From Kudoa neothunni (Eukaryota; Cnidaria): DNA of 64,000 nucleotides. Below the pieces are notes generated by a model. That model was not told the DNA's origin and did no database searches. It saw nothing but the letters and a program-made list of their open reading frames with translations. Position numbers and translations under genes: made by a program. The number at the start of each line of letters is the position of its first letter. The first letter of the stretch is position 1. Below are positions 11,487 through 23,600 of this stretch, one piece after another. The stretch covers positions 372,001-436,000 of the forward strand of contig OZ199839.1 in the NCBI GenBank assembly GCA_964304625.1, written 5' to 3'.

Positions 11487-14476
11487 TTAATCTCTTTTTT
11501 TCTTCAATACCACGATGCCAACTATTGCAATAATCACAACCACAGCAACGCATGCAATAATGATTCTATAAAAGGTTAGTTCAAATATCAATATTTAAAG
11601 ATGTTTACATGAGTTTAGTTTTATCCCTAAAAAATATTAAATATAATTAAAAAAATATTGCTAAACTCACCCTGAGCTACTTTTTGCTCCTACGATACAT
11701 AACATTAAATCACACTGTGAACAAATAATATACCTTGTTGTATGTCAGCACCGCCAAAAATTGTATTATCTTCAACACTGTAAACAGTCAAATAATAGTT
11801 ATTTCCATCAGGTAAATTATTTATTTTGAATTCTTTACAGGTTTTAAAGGCAGTACATCTGTCGACGTCTCTTCCCATGCAAGATTTTACTACCGCATTA
11901 GACTTGACACTACTGTTACGTAACTCCCATTTGCATTTTGATTCATCGTTCATACCGGCTGGAAGTGTGGTGGTTACAATGAAACTATTCCCATCACGTG
12001 TAATGACGACTGATATCAATTTTGAGGAGTCAGTTGGGTTTACTTGTGGTGCACCTAATAAAGTTTCGTTTAAGAAATTCTTAATAGTATCGTTCATCGA
12101 AGCATTAATTGTAGTACTTGATTCTATGATATGCTCTTGTTGTGAAGATTTTCCGATAGCTGTGACTAAAATTTTGTATGTATTTGCTGCTTCATACTCG
12201 GGAAATGTTATGGAACTGCAAAGCGGATTGGATGAACATGTGTTTATGCCGTTAGTGGCACCAGCAAGCTGTGTATCTGAAGTACCTGGAGCTGAAGATT
12301 TCGCCGCTGGCATTAGACCACCAACTGCTACCATCGGTACAGCAATTCTAGCTATGTTGAGATCTGCAGAACCTAACCTGGAAGAAGCAGCTGAAACGGG
12401 GTTTGGTTCCATTGGAGTGGCAACAGGTGTCGTTACTTTCGGCATCACTGGACATGTGTAATAGTCGATGTAATCGTTACCATTCTTCTTTTGTATGACA
12501 TAACTACAAGTTGCACTTGGATCTACAGAATTTAATCGAGCCCTCAATGACAAGCCATCCAATGTAATCTTGTGAGTTATCGTTAATGTTGTTAACGCTA
12601 TTAAAAATTTAAAGAGTATATTATAACTTCAATAACCTGTTTGTATATTTGTGTAATCTTTTATGCCGTAATCCTTATCTGCGATCACTCTGACGTCATA
12701 AGGCGTGTTTGGCTCCAGGTCTTCTATCGTAACTTGTTCACTACAAATTCCTCTACACGGGGTGTTGCCATTGCAGTTCGCGTAGTAAAAGCTGCCCAAT
12801 CCAGCCGGACTCACCAAATACTCACAGGTAGGTTCATTTTTCTTTTCTTGGGTTGAAGTTGTGGTAGCAGCCATAGCTGTAAAAGAGACTGTCGTGTCTG
12901 TCTTCGTAGGATCAGTAGTTCCATATTCTTTATTTTCTCCCTTTGCTGTATAATTCGTTATTTTATAAAATAAATACATTGATTTACTTGTTCTTATGAA
13001 TATATGTTCTTTGAAATCATTTGGATCAGTAATGCCTCCAGGTGTAATTTCAATCATGTATGGCTTTCCTGCTGTAAGTCCATTAAGCACCAATTTTGTG
13101 CAATCAGTTTTGCACTTATTATCATTCGTACTGCCAGCGTCGCACGTTGTTTCTGTTGGAGTTGTCGGTTTGAGTTTTCCAGCCAAATAGGGTTTAAGAG
13201 TGCATCCATTCATTTTTGGTCCAGAGCCTGCTTTTAATAATGGACCTTCAAACGTCACACCAGCATTGGTGTAAGAGGAAAGCAAACCTTCGCGTGATTC
13301 AGTAAATGCTAAAGAAAATAGTAAAAATTCGTGTTAATATAAGGATTACCGAATTTAGTTTGTTCGTAACCGTCCAACTCAGCACCAGTAGCCTTTATAT
13401 CGTTATGTCTTGTTTGGATTAAAATTTTATAAATTCTTTTGCCTGTGATGCCATTGAGTTCAATGTACTTACAAGGAGCATAACATTTCTTGTCGGTTCC
13501 ACCACACACTGAAGTATACGATGGATTATTTGCTGTCTGCAGACCATCTTTAATACTGAATAGGCATATTTCAGACGACGGGGAGTTAGTGAATTTAATT
13601 CCCACTTTGTTTTCATTTTTGGACACAATATAAAACTGTGGCTTATAAATGTCTATGATTTTCTTCATGTATTGATTGGGCATATTGTAAAAGAAACTGG
13701 GATAATTTTCGCACCTTACTTCATAATGCGGTAACAACAAATCAAAATCAACTTTGTTTGCTGAATTCGCAGTATTACAATATGTCCCCTTGGTACCATC
13801 TACATATTTAATATCTTTATAATAAATAGGACAATCTACAGGTGTGCAAGTTATTGCTGAAAATTCCAGCTGCTGAGTGTCTGTAGATGTAGATACGGCA
13901 ATTTGTGGGTTAGCCAGCAATGCTAAATTCAATTTATTCTCGCATTAAAAGAAAAGTTTACGTATTGAATATCCGAATACTTTTGCTTCTGCTCCTCTAA
14001 CTGCCTCTTTAACAGTAGCTGTGTTAGTGCCAACGTAAACATATATGTATTTGGTTCTTGGTGACAGCTGTTTGTAATTAATAGTATTCTCATTAGTATC
14101 ACAGTCGACAACACATTTATTAGTAACACCAGCTTCACTAACATTAGCAGTGCAGGTGTCGATGTCTGTAAACGCAGCTGGTGTCGTACTCGTTGCAATT
14201 TCTGCTTCGTTAGATCGCCTTATAAGACATTTTTTGCCATTTCCATATTCAGTGCCTCCAAGCTTGAGTTTAATTTTGTCTGTATCAGTACCTGAACCTT
14301 TCACAATTTGGTATTTCAATGTTTTTGTTGGAGGTGCAGAGGCAGGTGAAGCTGCAGCTGGAGGATTTGAAGTTCCATTAGCAATGGCTTCGTTTGACAA
14401 TAAAACAACTAAACTTACATTAGTATTAAAATTAACTCAGGAATAAACCTAAAACAAGGTAGATAAGTTCAACCAT
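11487..14476 (-). CDS. Type I membrane protein with six 4-Cys beta-sandwich-like modules (893 aa, 7 exons)
   Basis: Exons: 14476-14449, 14408-13962, 13922-13350, 13308-12637, 12597-11734, 11689-11671 and 11565-11487. All junctions are GT..AG and in phase, giving 893 residues. Residues 1-17 form a hydrophobic signal peptide (MVELIYLVLVVLL). Residues about 869-888 are a transmembrane helix (IIIACVAVVVIIAIVGIVVL), followed by a short KKKRD tail, so most of the protein should be extracellular. Six diverged modules each show a Cys opening a strand (CLIRRS, CLFSIKDG, CTLKPYL, CEYLVSP, CSYVIQK, CKWELRN), then a Cys cluster of the type C-x(5-12)-C-x(3-5)-C (module 5 has only two), then L-x-[PADG]-x-x-x-Y-x-[IVL]. 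That last pattern resembles a fibronectin III F-G region. Exons 2 and 3 carry one module each, and exons 4 and 5 two each; all are flanked by phase-1 introns. I recognise no named family. A surface receptor or adhesin is an inference. Confidence 0.88.
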
Positions 14477-15178
14477 TTTCATGAGTAACAATTAAATGAA
14501 CTACTAATTGATGGTTCGGAATACAATTGACCCGAATTTCACTCATTTGTGGATATGATTCATTCATCGTCAGATTTCAAATCTTACACTAGATAAAAAT
14601 TATTGAAGTTATTAAAAAATTAAGCTAAACTAATTTTTTGCAATCTATCTCATATTTGTGTGATAAATTAATTAGAACTTTTGATGGAACTAAAAGTTTT
14701 CCCACATTACATTGTTTTTTGGGGTAATATGGAAGTAAAATATTAATTTTTTACAAGGTTAAACCCCTGGTGCAACTTGTTAGGTTGTACCGTTCAGTTT
14801 GGTTAGGTGTAATAAGTATTTTGTGCTAATAAAAACCCCTTTTATCGACGCACAAAATAATCCCATTATCAACCGGCTGCTGCCGGTTAAGTTAATATGC
14901 TACATTAGGCCTTATCCATTTACGCTATAGGCACCGCAGCGTCATATTAAGGCGACTTACGTTTATGCGGTAATGCGGGATTTTAACCCATTAAACATCC
15001 TCGTTTCGGAGCAACCACCACCCCAACCATACCCTGGACTAACCCAGAATTAGTCTGGGAAAGTCGTCTGAATGCGGGCGACAGCTCTACGGAAACCCCC
15101 TACTGGGACCGGGCTGTATGGCTAAAGTACACGGTATAGTGATTGGCTTCGGATATATTCGCAACAGAGCTAGCATTC
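14477..15178. other. Intergenic with a GC-richer patch of unknown nature
   Basis: After about 14760 the base composition becomes less AT-rich than its surroundings up to the Merlin remnant at 15179 (for example CCGGCTGCTGCCGG near 14873). This may be the flank of that transposon or an older repeat. No ORF or RNA gene is supported. Confidence 0.4.
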
Positions 15179-15755
15179 ATGGATTTTTCCCTCTCCAACG
15201 TTGATTCAATGGTTCTGGAAGATATATATTTATTGAAGAGAGAGCATGAAAAATTCATGTTTTTATAAAACTTAGGGCTACTTCCAAAAGAGCAGATTTG
15301 TGACAAATGTAATTTGCAGATGAGCCTACAAAAAGATCAAGTAATTGATGGATATGACTTCAGATGTAATGGATGTCGAAGAAGATTAAGCCTTCGCAAA
15401 GGAACTTTTTTTGAAGGTCCCAAGCTATTGTTATGGCGAATATTTATGCTAATATATTTTGACGTTTCTGACCTTCAACTGTCGTATAACATTCTCATGA
15501 ACCAATTACAAATTGGTTCAAGAGAAACAATAATTAATTAGAAAAACTGTGTGAGAAAGATCTACATAGAATATTTCAATTAAAATCGCGTGATTGTGGG
15601 AGATAAAAATGTTACTGTTCAGCTCGCCGAATCGAACATATGCAAGAGAAAATACCACCGAGGAAGAGTGCTAGTGAATCAGAATGTGTGGATTGTCGGT
15701 GGTGCCGATGAAAACAACAACATTTTTCAAGTATTTACCGAAATAAGAAATTAGT
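15179..15755 (+). pseudogene. Merlin (IS1016/ISXO2-like) transposase remnant
   Basis: The reading starts at an ATG at 15179. It runs through an in-frame TAA near 15257 to a zinc ribbon (CDKCNLQMSL, then CNGCRRRLSLRKGTFF), the standard N-terminus of Merlin/IS1016 transposases. A frameshift near 15540 is followed by the start of the catalytic core, with CKRKYHRGRVLVNQNVWIVG recognisable up to about 15750. The first catalytic Asp position appears replaced in the VQLAESN stretch. The C-terminal half is absent. It is dead and truncated. Confidence 0.75.
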
Positions 15756-15844
15756 CTACATTAGAATTTATTATTATCATTATTTCCAAAATTAATATCT
15801 TACTCCCCATTATTGGCAAAAATACACGAAATGAATTAACTATA

Positions 15845-16095
15845 CCTACTTTATAGCCAGGTTGTATTTTGTTCCCGTACCCCGGCGTTTGTGAGCACCC
15901 GATTTCTACCCTTTCACAAGGCTCCCCTCCTAGCTGCAAGCAAGGTCATGATAAATCGTGGATCCTTGCGATTACTACAACCTTCCTACTTAATTTCGGA
16001 TTAGGACCACAGGAACTCCCGGACTAGGCTTCGAACTTGCAACCTCGCGATATGCAATCTCAACCTAACACCGCTATGCCATATTGTCCAGGCTT
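15845..16095 (-). repeat. tRNA-headed SINE-like repeat
   Basis: On the minus strand the unit starts near 16095 with a perfect pol III box A (TGGCATAGCGG). It has a box B (GTTCGAAGC) about 40 bases further on, as in a tRNA. There is no foldable acceptor stem ending at the box B side. About 180 bases of GC-richer tail continue to near 15845. This is the architecture of a tRNA-derived SINE, not a functional tRNA gene. Confidence 0.6.
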
Positions 16096-17307
16096 TTCTC
16101 ATCAGAATGGTCCAAACTTCTTTCTCAAATAATCCCATTTGTCTACATAACCCAAATTGCCGCATAATTAAAATAAAATCGCCGAGTAAGTATTCTTCAG
16201 CATTATAATTCAAAAATAAAGTTGTTAGTTAATAAAATCCGATATATCTGAAAAAATCGACGTTTCTTCGTCCATTTGATAGGAGAACCTCGAAATTATA
16301 TCAACAGAAACTTTCGAGCGATCGACGAAGAATTCCACATGGGAATAGATGGGATACTAATTACAGATTTTCTTGGAAATTTGTCGATGTAATTCTACGG
16401 GAATTTCTCATTTAATTATTTAAAATTTTTCAAATTAATGTAAACGAAAAACCCCTGGGGTGTTGTTCGCCTCAAACCCATTAGAACAGTGTTTTCCTAC
16501 AAATTTTACACCCTTACCCAAATCTTAATTTCCGCGTTCACTTCGCACCCCCTCCTCCATGCGAATTTCAAGACTCCATTTTACTTTTTATTTAAATGCG
16601 AAAATAATAATACCAATGAAATATGTCTAAAAATTATAATTTTTATTATTTTAGTTTATATTCTGACATACAAATTTCCCCAATTACTTCTGAAATAAAT
16701 TAAAACCAAAATTTTTTGGTTAACTCAATTTGCTATGCATAAATGAAAAAGGACGAACATTATCATTTCACTCCTCATGACTCAACATTCAATTATTGGA
16801 GCTTTTATTCATTCCTGCTTATATGTATCATTTTACGTAAAGTAATAAATAATTATAATAAATTATGTTATTATAATTATTCCAAAATCTTACACGAAAA
16901 AAATAAACAATTTTTGATACGTGATTATAAAAAGTATGGCCGCTTAAATAAGTTCTGTACTTAAATGTGAAAATTAAATAAGCCGAATAAAAATAGCTAA
17001 TTCGTATAGTTCACACGAAACATTATTTCAAAATCAATTGTTATTTAGTATTTATTTGATCTGGCGGCTCTCTTACTTTCGCTAGGTTTTCATAAATAAT
17101 TCAACGCAGGAAATTTTGTTGGACTATGAAGCATAGAAAACGTTTGGGGTTAAATGAATTCCAATACGTATTATTTGTATATAATAAAGTCGATAACCTT
17201 TTTTCATATGATATCTTGTACTAACTAAATCTAGCGACATCTTTATTCTATATTGAGTCATACTTTAGCTTAAATTTTGAGTTAGTGGGTTAATAAAAAT
17301 TCAATAG
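16096..17307. other. Intergenic, nothing supported
   Basis: AT-rich DNA with short ORFs (16489-16964) that are low-complexity, Asn/Tyr/Phe/Ile-rich and lack recognisable motifs or splice structure. Confidence 0.45.
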
Positions 17308-17990
17308 ATTCAAAAAATATGTTTTCGAAATATACTTGACGAAAATAATTAATATATATTGTTCAAATTGGCATTCATTTATTTACGTGTATAAATGAAT
17401 GCTTTGATCCTTGTTTTACCTATACATTAATTAACAATTTAACTTAGATTTATATCAGAGGCAGGGTACAAATTCGAAAGTAAAACTTGAAACGTAGCAT
17501 AATAAAAACTATACAATTAAATTATAGATCTCAATTTTAGACAGAAGACAAAGTTAAAACTACATCGTGGTTTTATTTTTATGGATATAGATTATTTCTA
17601 AGTAGACAAAAATGTTGAAAACCTAATTACAGCTTAAGCATGTAAATATGTTGTTATAAAAGATAACAAAGTTACGATTTTATATGAAAATAGCAATAGT
17701 TAGATTTTATAAGCTGAATAGGCTTAATATAAACTACTACCATACTGCGCTATTTTGTGGAATCAATTAAAATAAATTATCATATACCATTTTTTGAATA
17801 GAAACTAATTGATATCAAAACAACCAAAAATATTACTACACGCACTATGTCCTTATATAATTTAAACGGGGACTAACGAAAATTACGAAGTGAATAAATT
17901 AAGATTAATTTTTAAATTTATTCTAGAATGACTCCCATTCCCCCAATGAAGGCTCTTCGAACCCCCTGTAGAGAAACGCTGCGTTAGAGG
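17308..17990 (+). repeat. Dispersed repeat family R3, copy 1
   Basis: Matches 60490-61145 in inverted orientation over roughly 0.65 kb with scattered substitutions. Shared landmarks include GTGTATAAATGAATGCTTTG, AATTTAACTTAGATTTATA and the CATCGTGGTTTTATTTTTAT tract. No coding potential is visible. Confidence 0.75.
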
Positions 17991-18540
17991 ATGGAATATT
18001 TTGGCATGACCTGAACTTATATTTTCGCCAAGTTTTTGATATGTGGTATGTTTATTAAATATAGGAGAATAGCGTAAATTTCAATTTTCTACAAGAAGGT
18101 TGTAAAATTTTAGCCCACATTAGATGTGGCTTGGGGTGCAATACACCGCAGATCCGTTATAGGGTTAATGTGTGAACAAATTACAATGTTTAATCGGAAA
18201 ATGTGGCTATTATTCTACATTTTAGCCAATAATTTATAAAAATAACATTTCAAAGGAGATTTAAGTGATATTTCAAGTAGAAACAAATCTCACATTCAGA
18301 TAATTATATAATTATAAGTAGGGATTGCAGTTTTCGATTAAAATTAATTTTGGTCGTCGAATTTTTAAAAAAGTTTCGGTGTTTATTTTCCGAGAATATT
18401 CAAATCTCCTGAGAAGCTTGAAATGGATAGTAACCGGTGAGAAACTGATAGTTTTATTGTTGAGGGGATCGACATAATGAAAGTAGAAAATGAATTAGTT
18501 TATAAATATTGAAAATTGAAATCATCACTACAACAAAATA

Positions 18541-19170
18541 CAGTCGAACGAACCTCGATTACCCGGAAGAAATTTTAAATTTTATTTGGATTTTATTGAC
18601 ATTACGTACCGATAAATGTTCGATTGTCCGGAAGAGCAATATGATCATATTCCGGATAAAAGTAACACCCATTACCGTACGACATATACAATGTAGCATA
18701 TACACCAATGCAATATTTAAAAAAAATATTTCTAGGTTATTTATTAATAAATTTTCCTTTTAAAATTCAAGTTAAGCATTCAGTCCTTATATAAATTTGT
18801 ACTATATCTGAACATATACCTGTACGTATATTCAACAAAAATTAATTATCGATTATTGAAAAAAGCAGATTACTCCTCTGTAGACGTGTAAAAACTGCCA
18901 TAATTATGCACTGTTTTCTTTTACGTCTCCATATTCTTAGTTAAGTTAATAGATACGTCAACATTTTTAATTTAAATAGAAGTTGAGATATTTTGCGTAA
19001 TAAGTAGTAAAAATTTCTAATTAATCAAGTAAACAAACTTTTAAGTAGAAATTTAAAAAAACGAGCACACACAAGACATTGTTTATGTTCGATTAGCCGG
19101 AACTTCACTATCCTCCATCTGGAAGGCAAATCATCGGTCCAAAATTTTCCGGATAATCGATGTTTGACTG
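18541..19170. mobile_element. pogo/Tigger-type MITE, 630 bp, with TA target duplication
   Basis: The left end is TA then CAGTCGAACG and ACCTCGATTACCCGG. The right end is CCGGATAATCGATGTTTGACTG then TA. The CAGTC..TCGATTA.CCGG terminal inverted repeats and TA duplication are typical of pogo/Tigger elements. Internal degenerate copies of the CCGGA motif occur on both arms. No transposase is encoded. Confidence 0.8.
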
Positions 19171-19216
19171 TAGAATGGAAAGGGACATTGACACGGATCA
19201 TAATATCCAGAAGGGT

Positions 19217-19365
19217 ACAGTTTTGACTGTATTTAATTATTTTTGGCCCCTAATAGCAATTTCGATGGGTCAAAAATAATTAAATACAGCAGAATCTAAA
19301 AAATAAATTTAATAGATCAACTATAAATAGGAGGTAATGGGATTAAAAACTTCTGTGTTAACAGA
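19217..19365 (-). repeat. Foldback (hairpin) repeat family R4, copy A
   Basis: The arms CTGTATTTAATTATTTTTGG and the reverse complement of CAAAAATAATTAAATACAG flank a loop of about 25 bases, forming a near-perfect hairpin. The tail past the hairpin (GGGATTAAAAACTTCTGTG) is shared in reverse with copies at 48240-48375 and 54420-54560. Confidence 0.7.
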
Positions 19366-20037
19366 CAGAGCCAAATAGAATTTACAAGCAAACGACCTCG
19401 AGGAAACATATTTCGTTATAAGATCGTTTCAAGGCACTTATTCGCCAGTTATTTTTTTTAAGATAGAAAAAATGACAAGATCTAGAACAAATTGATCTCT
19501 GTTATTATTCTCAATAGTCACCTTCCATAGTTATTTAATGGGGGAAGATTCGTACGGGAATCCTGTTCCAATTTTTTTAAATTTAAGGTGTCCAACATAG
19601 GCGCGCACAATATTTAACCAATAAAGTAGGCGTCAATTTTAGTCGTTGAATATTTTAAAAGTAAACGGTGATCCCTCACTATAAGTAACACAGGCCAAGC
19701 AATTTATACAATCTTAATTTAACTAAAGTTTAACAATAGGTGAAATTTAGTCTTAATGAAATAAAAAAAGTAATTTTATTGAAAAAAATAATATTATGTT
19801 AAGAGTTTAATTAATAATTTGGTGAGTGTGTAGATATGCATCAAAAAATTTTTAACCTAATCCTCGTTCTATGCAAAAAGTCGAATTTGAGACGTCCATG
19901 AATAAACTTCGACTATAATTGTCGAATTTAAAAAATACAAACGTCGATAATTGCATGATCCAATCGAAACTAACATCCAATAAAATTTAGAGCCACTATT
20001 CACCAACACAACTCAGTACAAGCATTAGAAACAATGT

Positions 20038-21238
20038 TTAATTGGTAAGATATTTGGAGAATTCTTTCAATTTTTCCACACCTCTAACCTCGTAAGGAAG
20101 CAATGGGGTTTTGATGATGTGAAAATCTTCGTAGAGTTGTTCTATTTGATCGAGATATTTTTGTTGATTCTTTCGGCGTGATTCACAAAAGGCGCAATTA
20201 TCACCTATATCATATTATTTAGTGTATTATCATAACAAATATTATTTCAACTTTGAATTAGTTGGTTTACAAAAATTGTATTCACATCTATGCCCATACG
20301 AAATAATTGCTGCACCAAACGTTCGGTTTCATACAACGATAAAAATTCCGAAATACACACCACTGCAAATGTGCATCTCTTGGGATCTTTCAGCATTTCA
20401 CCGACTTTTTTAACCACAGGCAACATTTCATCAAGTTTTCTTGTGAGACTGTCTAAATTGGTGTCTCCAAGACCCATCAATGTGGCCAACTGGAAGACAT
20501 GAATTAGAAACCATTGTGTAACCTCTAACCAACATACCTGATTGAACATTCCACTAATTTGACTTTTTAACGCTAATAATTTCGTCAATGATTCCTCTAA
20601 TACAAATGGAAATGAAATCAATCGCAACGTGTGTCCAGTTGGAGCGGTATCAAAAATGACCAACGAATAGTTATAACTTTGCACCAACCTAAAATAAAAA
20701 AATTATACGATACATGAAAGGAATCAACAAGGTGAAATCACTTCATCACTTCTGCAAAACTCATTGCCTCATCTATTCCCGGAAAAGCACTCATAAATTC
20801 TTTGACTGCATGTTTACCCATAGCAAAAATATCTAATTCAATCGGTTGAATTAGCGAATATCTAAAAAATCAACCATCTACCATATGATCCATCTCGTTG
20901 AAGCATATCCTCCGGCAGTTCAGAAAACCCCATATTTGGATCAATCTCCATAGCGTACAGATTGGCAAACCCTTGAACTAGTGCCGGAGTCTTGGAGAAT
21001 TTTTGATCAAATGAATCCGATATGTTATGGGCTGGATCGGTTGAAATGATCAAAACACTCTCTCTAACTTGAGCAAAGCGTATCGCCAAGCTACAACTAA
21101 TTTTCATATATCAGAGTGTGAAACATTTTGGTGCACTAACAAATACCTTGTAGTGGTCTTTCCCACACCTCCTTTGCCACTCAAAAATATCCATGATAGT
21201 TCATCATTTTTTAAGAGGTGATCTATCGTTGGGTCCAT
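20038..21238 (-). CDS. GET3: GET3/TRC40 ATPase (317 aa, 6 exons)
   Basis: Exons: 21238-21147, 21096-20882, 20832-20742, 20688-20538, 20489-20252 and 20204-20038. All introns are 47-53 bp and in phase, giving 317 residues. The product is the cytosolic ATPase that receives tail-anchored membrane proteins and delivers them to the ER insertion receptor. Visible motifs are the deviant Walker [10 protein letters not shown] (residues 21-29), ISTDPAHN (switch I), [11 protein letters not shown] (switch II region) and the zinc-binding CAFC pair (266-269) that holds the homodimer. The C-terminus ends in LKEFSKYL like other metazoan GET3. It is slightly shorter than the human protein (348), mainly in the N-terminal leader. 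The start is the only ATG before the P-loop. No defect is seen. Confidence 0.96.
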
Positions 21239-22152
21239 TATTGACGAGAAGTTACGTCAACCACCGATGCGAACATTACGATGTTTTCGCCACTTGACCA
21301 ATACTATGCTAACTAAAATCTATATTTTTAATCCTTTTATTCATTCGAAAAAGTTCTAACATTTATTTAGATGCTTAAATTAAATGAATTTTATAAGGAT
21401 TTAATAATGTTGTATCAACTAGTTCACATATGTATTGTCCTTATCTAATGAGTTTTTTGAGATTACACTAAAATTAATAATATTTTGTTGGGTTCAAGAA
21501 TCATTCCCATGCGCTCACGCTTCACTTTCACACAAATCCTAATAACGCTCATTTTCCTACCATATATTATCCAAACACCATTATTGAAAAAATGGTAAAA
21601 AAATTAAATTAGTAATCTTATACATACTTTCAATCCTTGCCATGTGAAATAAATCTACCCCTTTTCTAAAACAATTCCCATAACGCAATTAAGGAGTTAA
21701 GAATGAGCCAGCTTTATAAAACAACCCATTTTTATTGAACCCTTATCGATTTGATTTTCTGCATTGGTTTCTATTGGTATTTTTGTGCAGAGAAAAAAGA
21801 TTTAAAAGTATTATCTCTAGTGTTTAAAGTGATGGTGAATATTAATGTTTAATGTATAAAATTAACATTTTCGACCCACTTGAAAAACTTGAAAACAAAT
21901 TCAAGGGATTATTTGTTGTTACATTTGTTTTTTTATTAAAAGTATCTAAAAATTAACAATAACTTTTTACTTTGTTCTAATGTGTATAAATGTACACTTT
22001 AGGTTATATTCTAAGGGCGGGGTAATTGTGGTGTCCTGAAATAATCATTTTTTCCAAAATCAAAGTATATTATTTATTTTTGTTTCAAAATTTACTGTAA
22101 ACTCAAAAGCAAAATTCATTAATGTTAATTGCTTCAAATTTATAATTAAACT
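21239..22152. other. Intergenic, 5' flank of GET3
   Basis: AT-rich DNA without supported features. It presumably carries the GET3 promoter, but no specific element is recognisable. Confidence 0.4.
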
Positions 22153-23270
22153 AGCCCGAACTGCCCAGTGTTTCTTGGGGAAGATTTCGCATAGAGACGT
22201 TTCTTAATAACACTAAAAAAAATATTGTTTCAAATTTATTTATAGTAGCAGTCAAATTAAATTTTTTAAGCATCATAATTTGTCGATTTTTATTTAGAAA
22301 TCTAAATCATGATCATTTCTGTGCAGGATTGTATTAATCCCGGTTTCTAATTAACAATTTCTTGTCCCAGCACCAACGCTAAATAATTTAAGGCCGGTGT
22401 CATATTTATTGTCGTTCCCAAATTATTCAACTCTCTTAAAGTGAAATCTAACGCGTTATTTTTCGGCCAGGGGGATTTTTAAAGTCGAATTTTGGCCTAA
22501 ATCAGAAAATGTGTGCATCACTAACTTTTAAGGGATAAAAAATAGAAAAGGTAATAGAGATAGAAGAAAACATAAGAAAATTAATTTTTATTGCTCAACT
22601 TATATCTTTTGACCTCGCACAAACTTTAATACGCTTTTTCCAACTAACAACCACAAATCGCACCTATATCAACACATATAATTTAAATAATCGGATAAAG
22701 TAAACGTACAACCGTCTGCACTGAATTGAATTGAATCACTGAAATTTCAACATAACGGACGATTTCAATGAAATCTACGGACACAGTACTTACATTATAG
22801 TGCTTCAATCTATATGATTATAACATGCACTACCAACTCGCTAACAATAATGCAAATATTGACTTGTTGTCATATCTAAACTCGTTAATAGAACCTTCAT
22901 AACGTGTTTATCAAGTCAATTACATTAAAATAACCGACATAAGAAGTTTATTTGCTCAAACAATAAAATAAACACGTCAGTCTTATATATTAATATAGAT
23001 TACATCGCTCAATTCATATTGGATAGAGTATATAAGGGGAAGTCAACTTCAACCGACCAACAACATGGCATAAGCAGATGCTGATCCTACCGTTGAATTC
23101 GCGTAATCTGATAAACAAACTTTAAATCGACAAAATCAGTATTCGTAAACACTTTTTGTACACTTTAGCCACATGAAAACAACTGAACGATTTTTTCAAA
23201 TATCACAAACTTTTTGAAATTTTATATATTGCTCTGTATAAAGAAATAAATTTATCGCGTTTGCGAACTT
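22153..23270 (+). repeat. Repeat family R1, full-length direct copy
   Basis: Begins CTAGCCCGAACTGCCCAGTG with GCTT-like and GGGGAAGATTTCG blocks. It ends in a region matching the 31151-32365 copy (TTTTATATATTGCTCTGTATAAAG near 23219). The same internal blocks appear in the same order as in the other copies. No ORF of note. Confidence 0.75.
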
Positions 23271-23274
23271 AGGC

Positions 23275-23600
23275 ACAGACTATTGTAGAGCGTGTGGCTC
23301 CCCATTTTTAGAGTTTTTTGCGACTTTTTTCGTTGGAGATGGTTTTAAAAAATTGTATATGCCCTTCTCATCTGGAGCGTATCAGAATTTAAAAAAGTAA
23401 TAGTTCTCTTAATCGCGTATATGATGGTGTGGTCATTAGCATAATCCTCCGTTTAACATGGGTTCCTATATTTCACTACGAAAGAATATAAATTTAAATA
23501 CAAGTAGTGCATTGAAATGTTTAATATATTTAAGATTATATTCTATCGAAATATATTTCACAATGAGTCATTACCAACGATGGTTGTTCAGGCATGTATA
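23275..23600 (+). repeat. Dispersed repeat family R2, partial copy
   Basis: Contains GAGCGTGTGGCTCCCC and, further on, TTCACTACGAAAGAATATAAAT. These are found inverted at 25245-25790 and, more diverged, at 34811-35290. It directly follows the R1 copy. Confidence 0.65.

Noticed and set aside
11826-12461. Long plus-strand ORF (211 codons) opposite the modular protein gene
   Set aside because: It is the antisense shadow of exon 5 of the minus-strand gene, whose exons, phases, signal peptide and TM segment are all coherent.
16000-16095. Functional tRNA gene on the minus strand
   Set aside because: Boxes A and B are present but there is no matching acceptor stem, and the transcript unit continues as a repeat-like tail.
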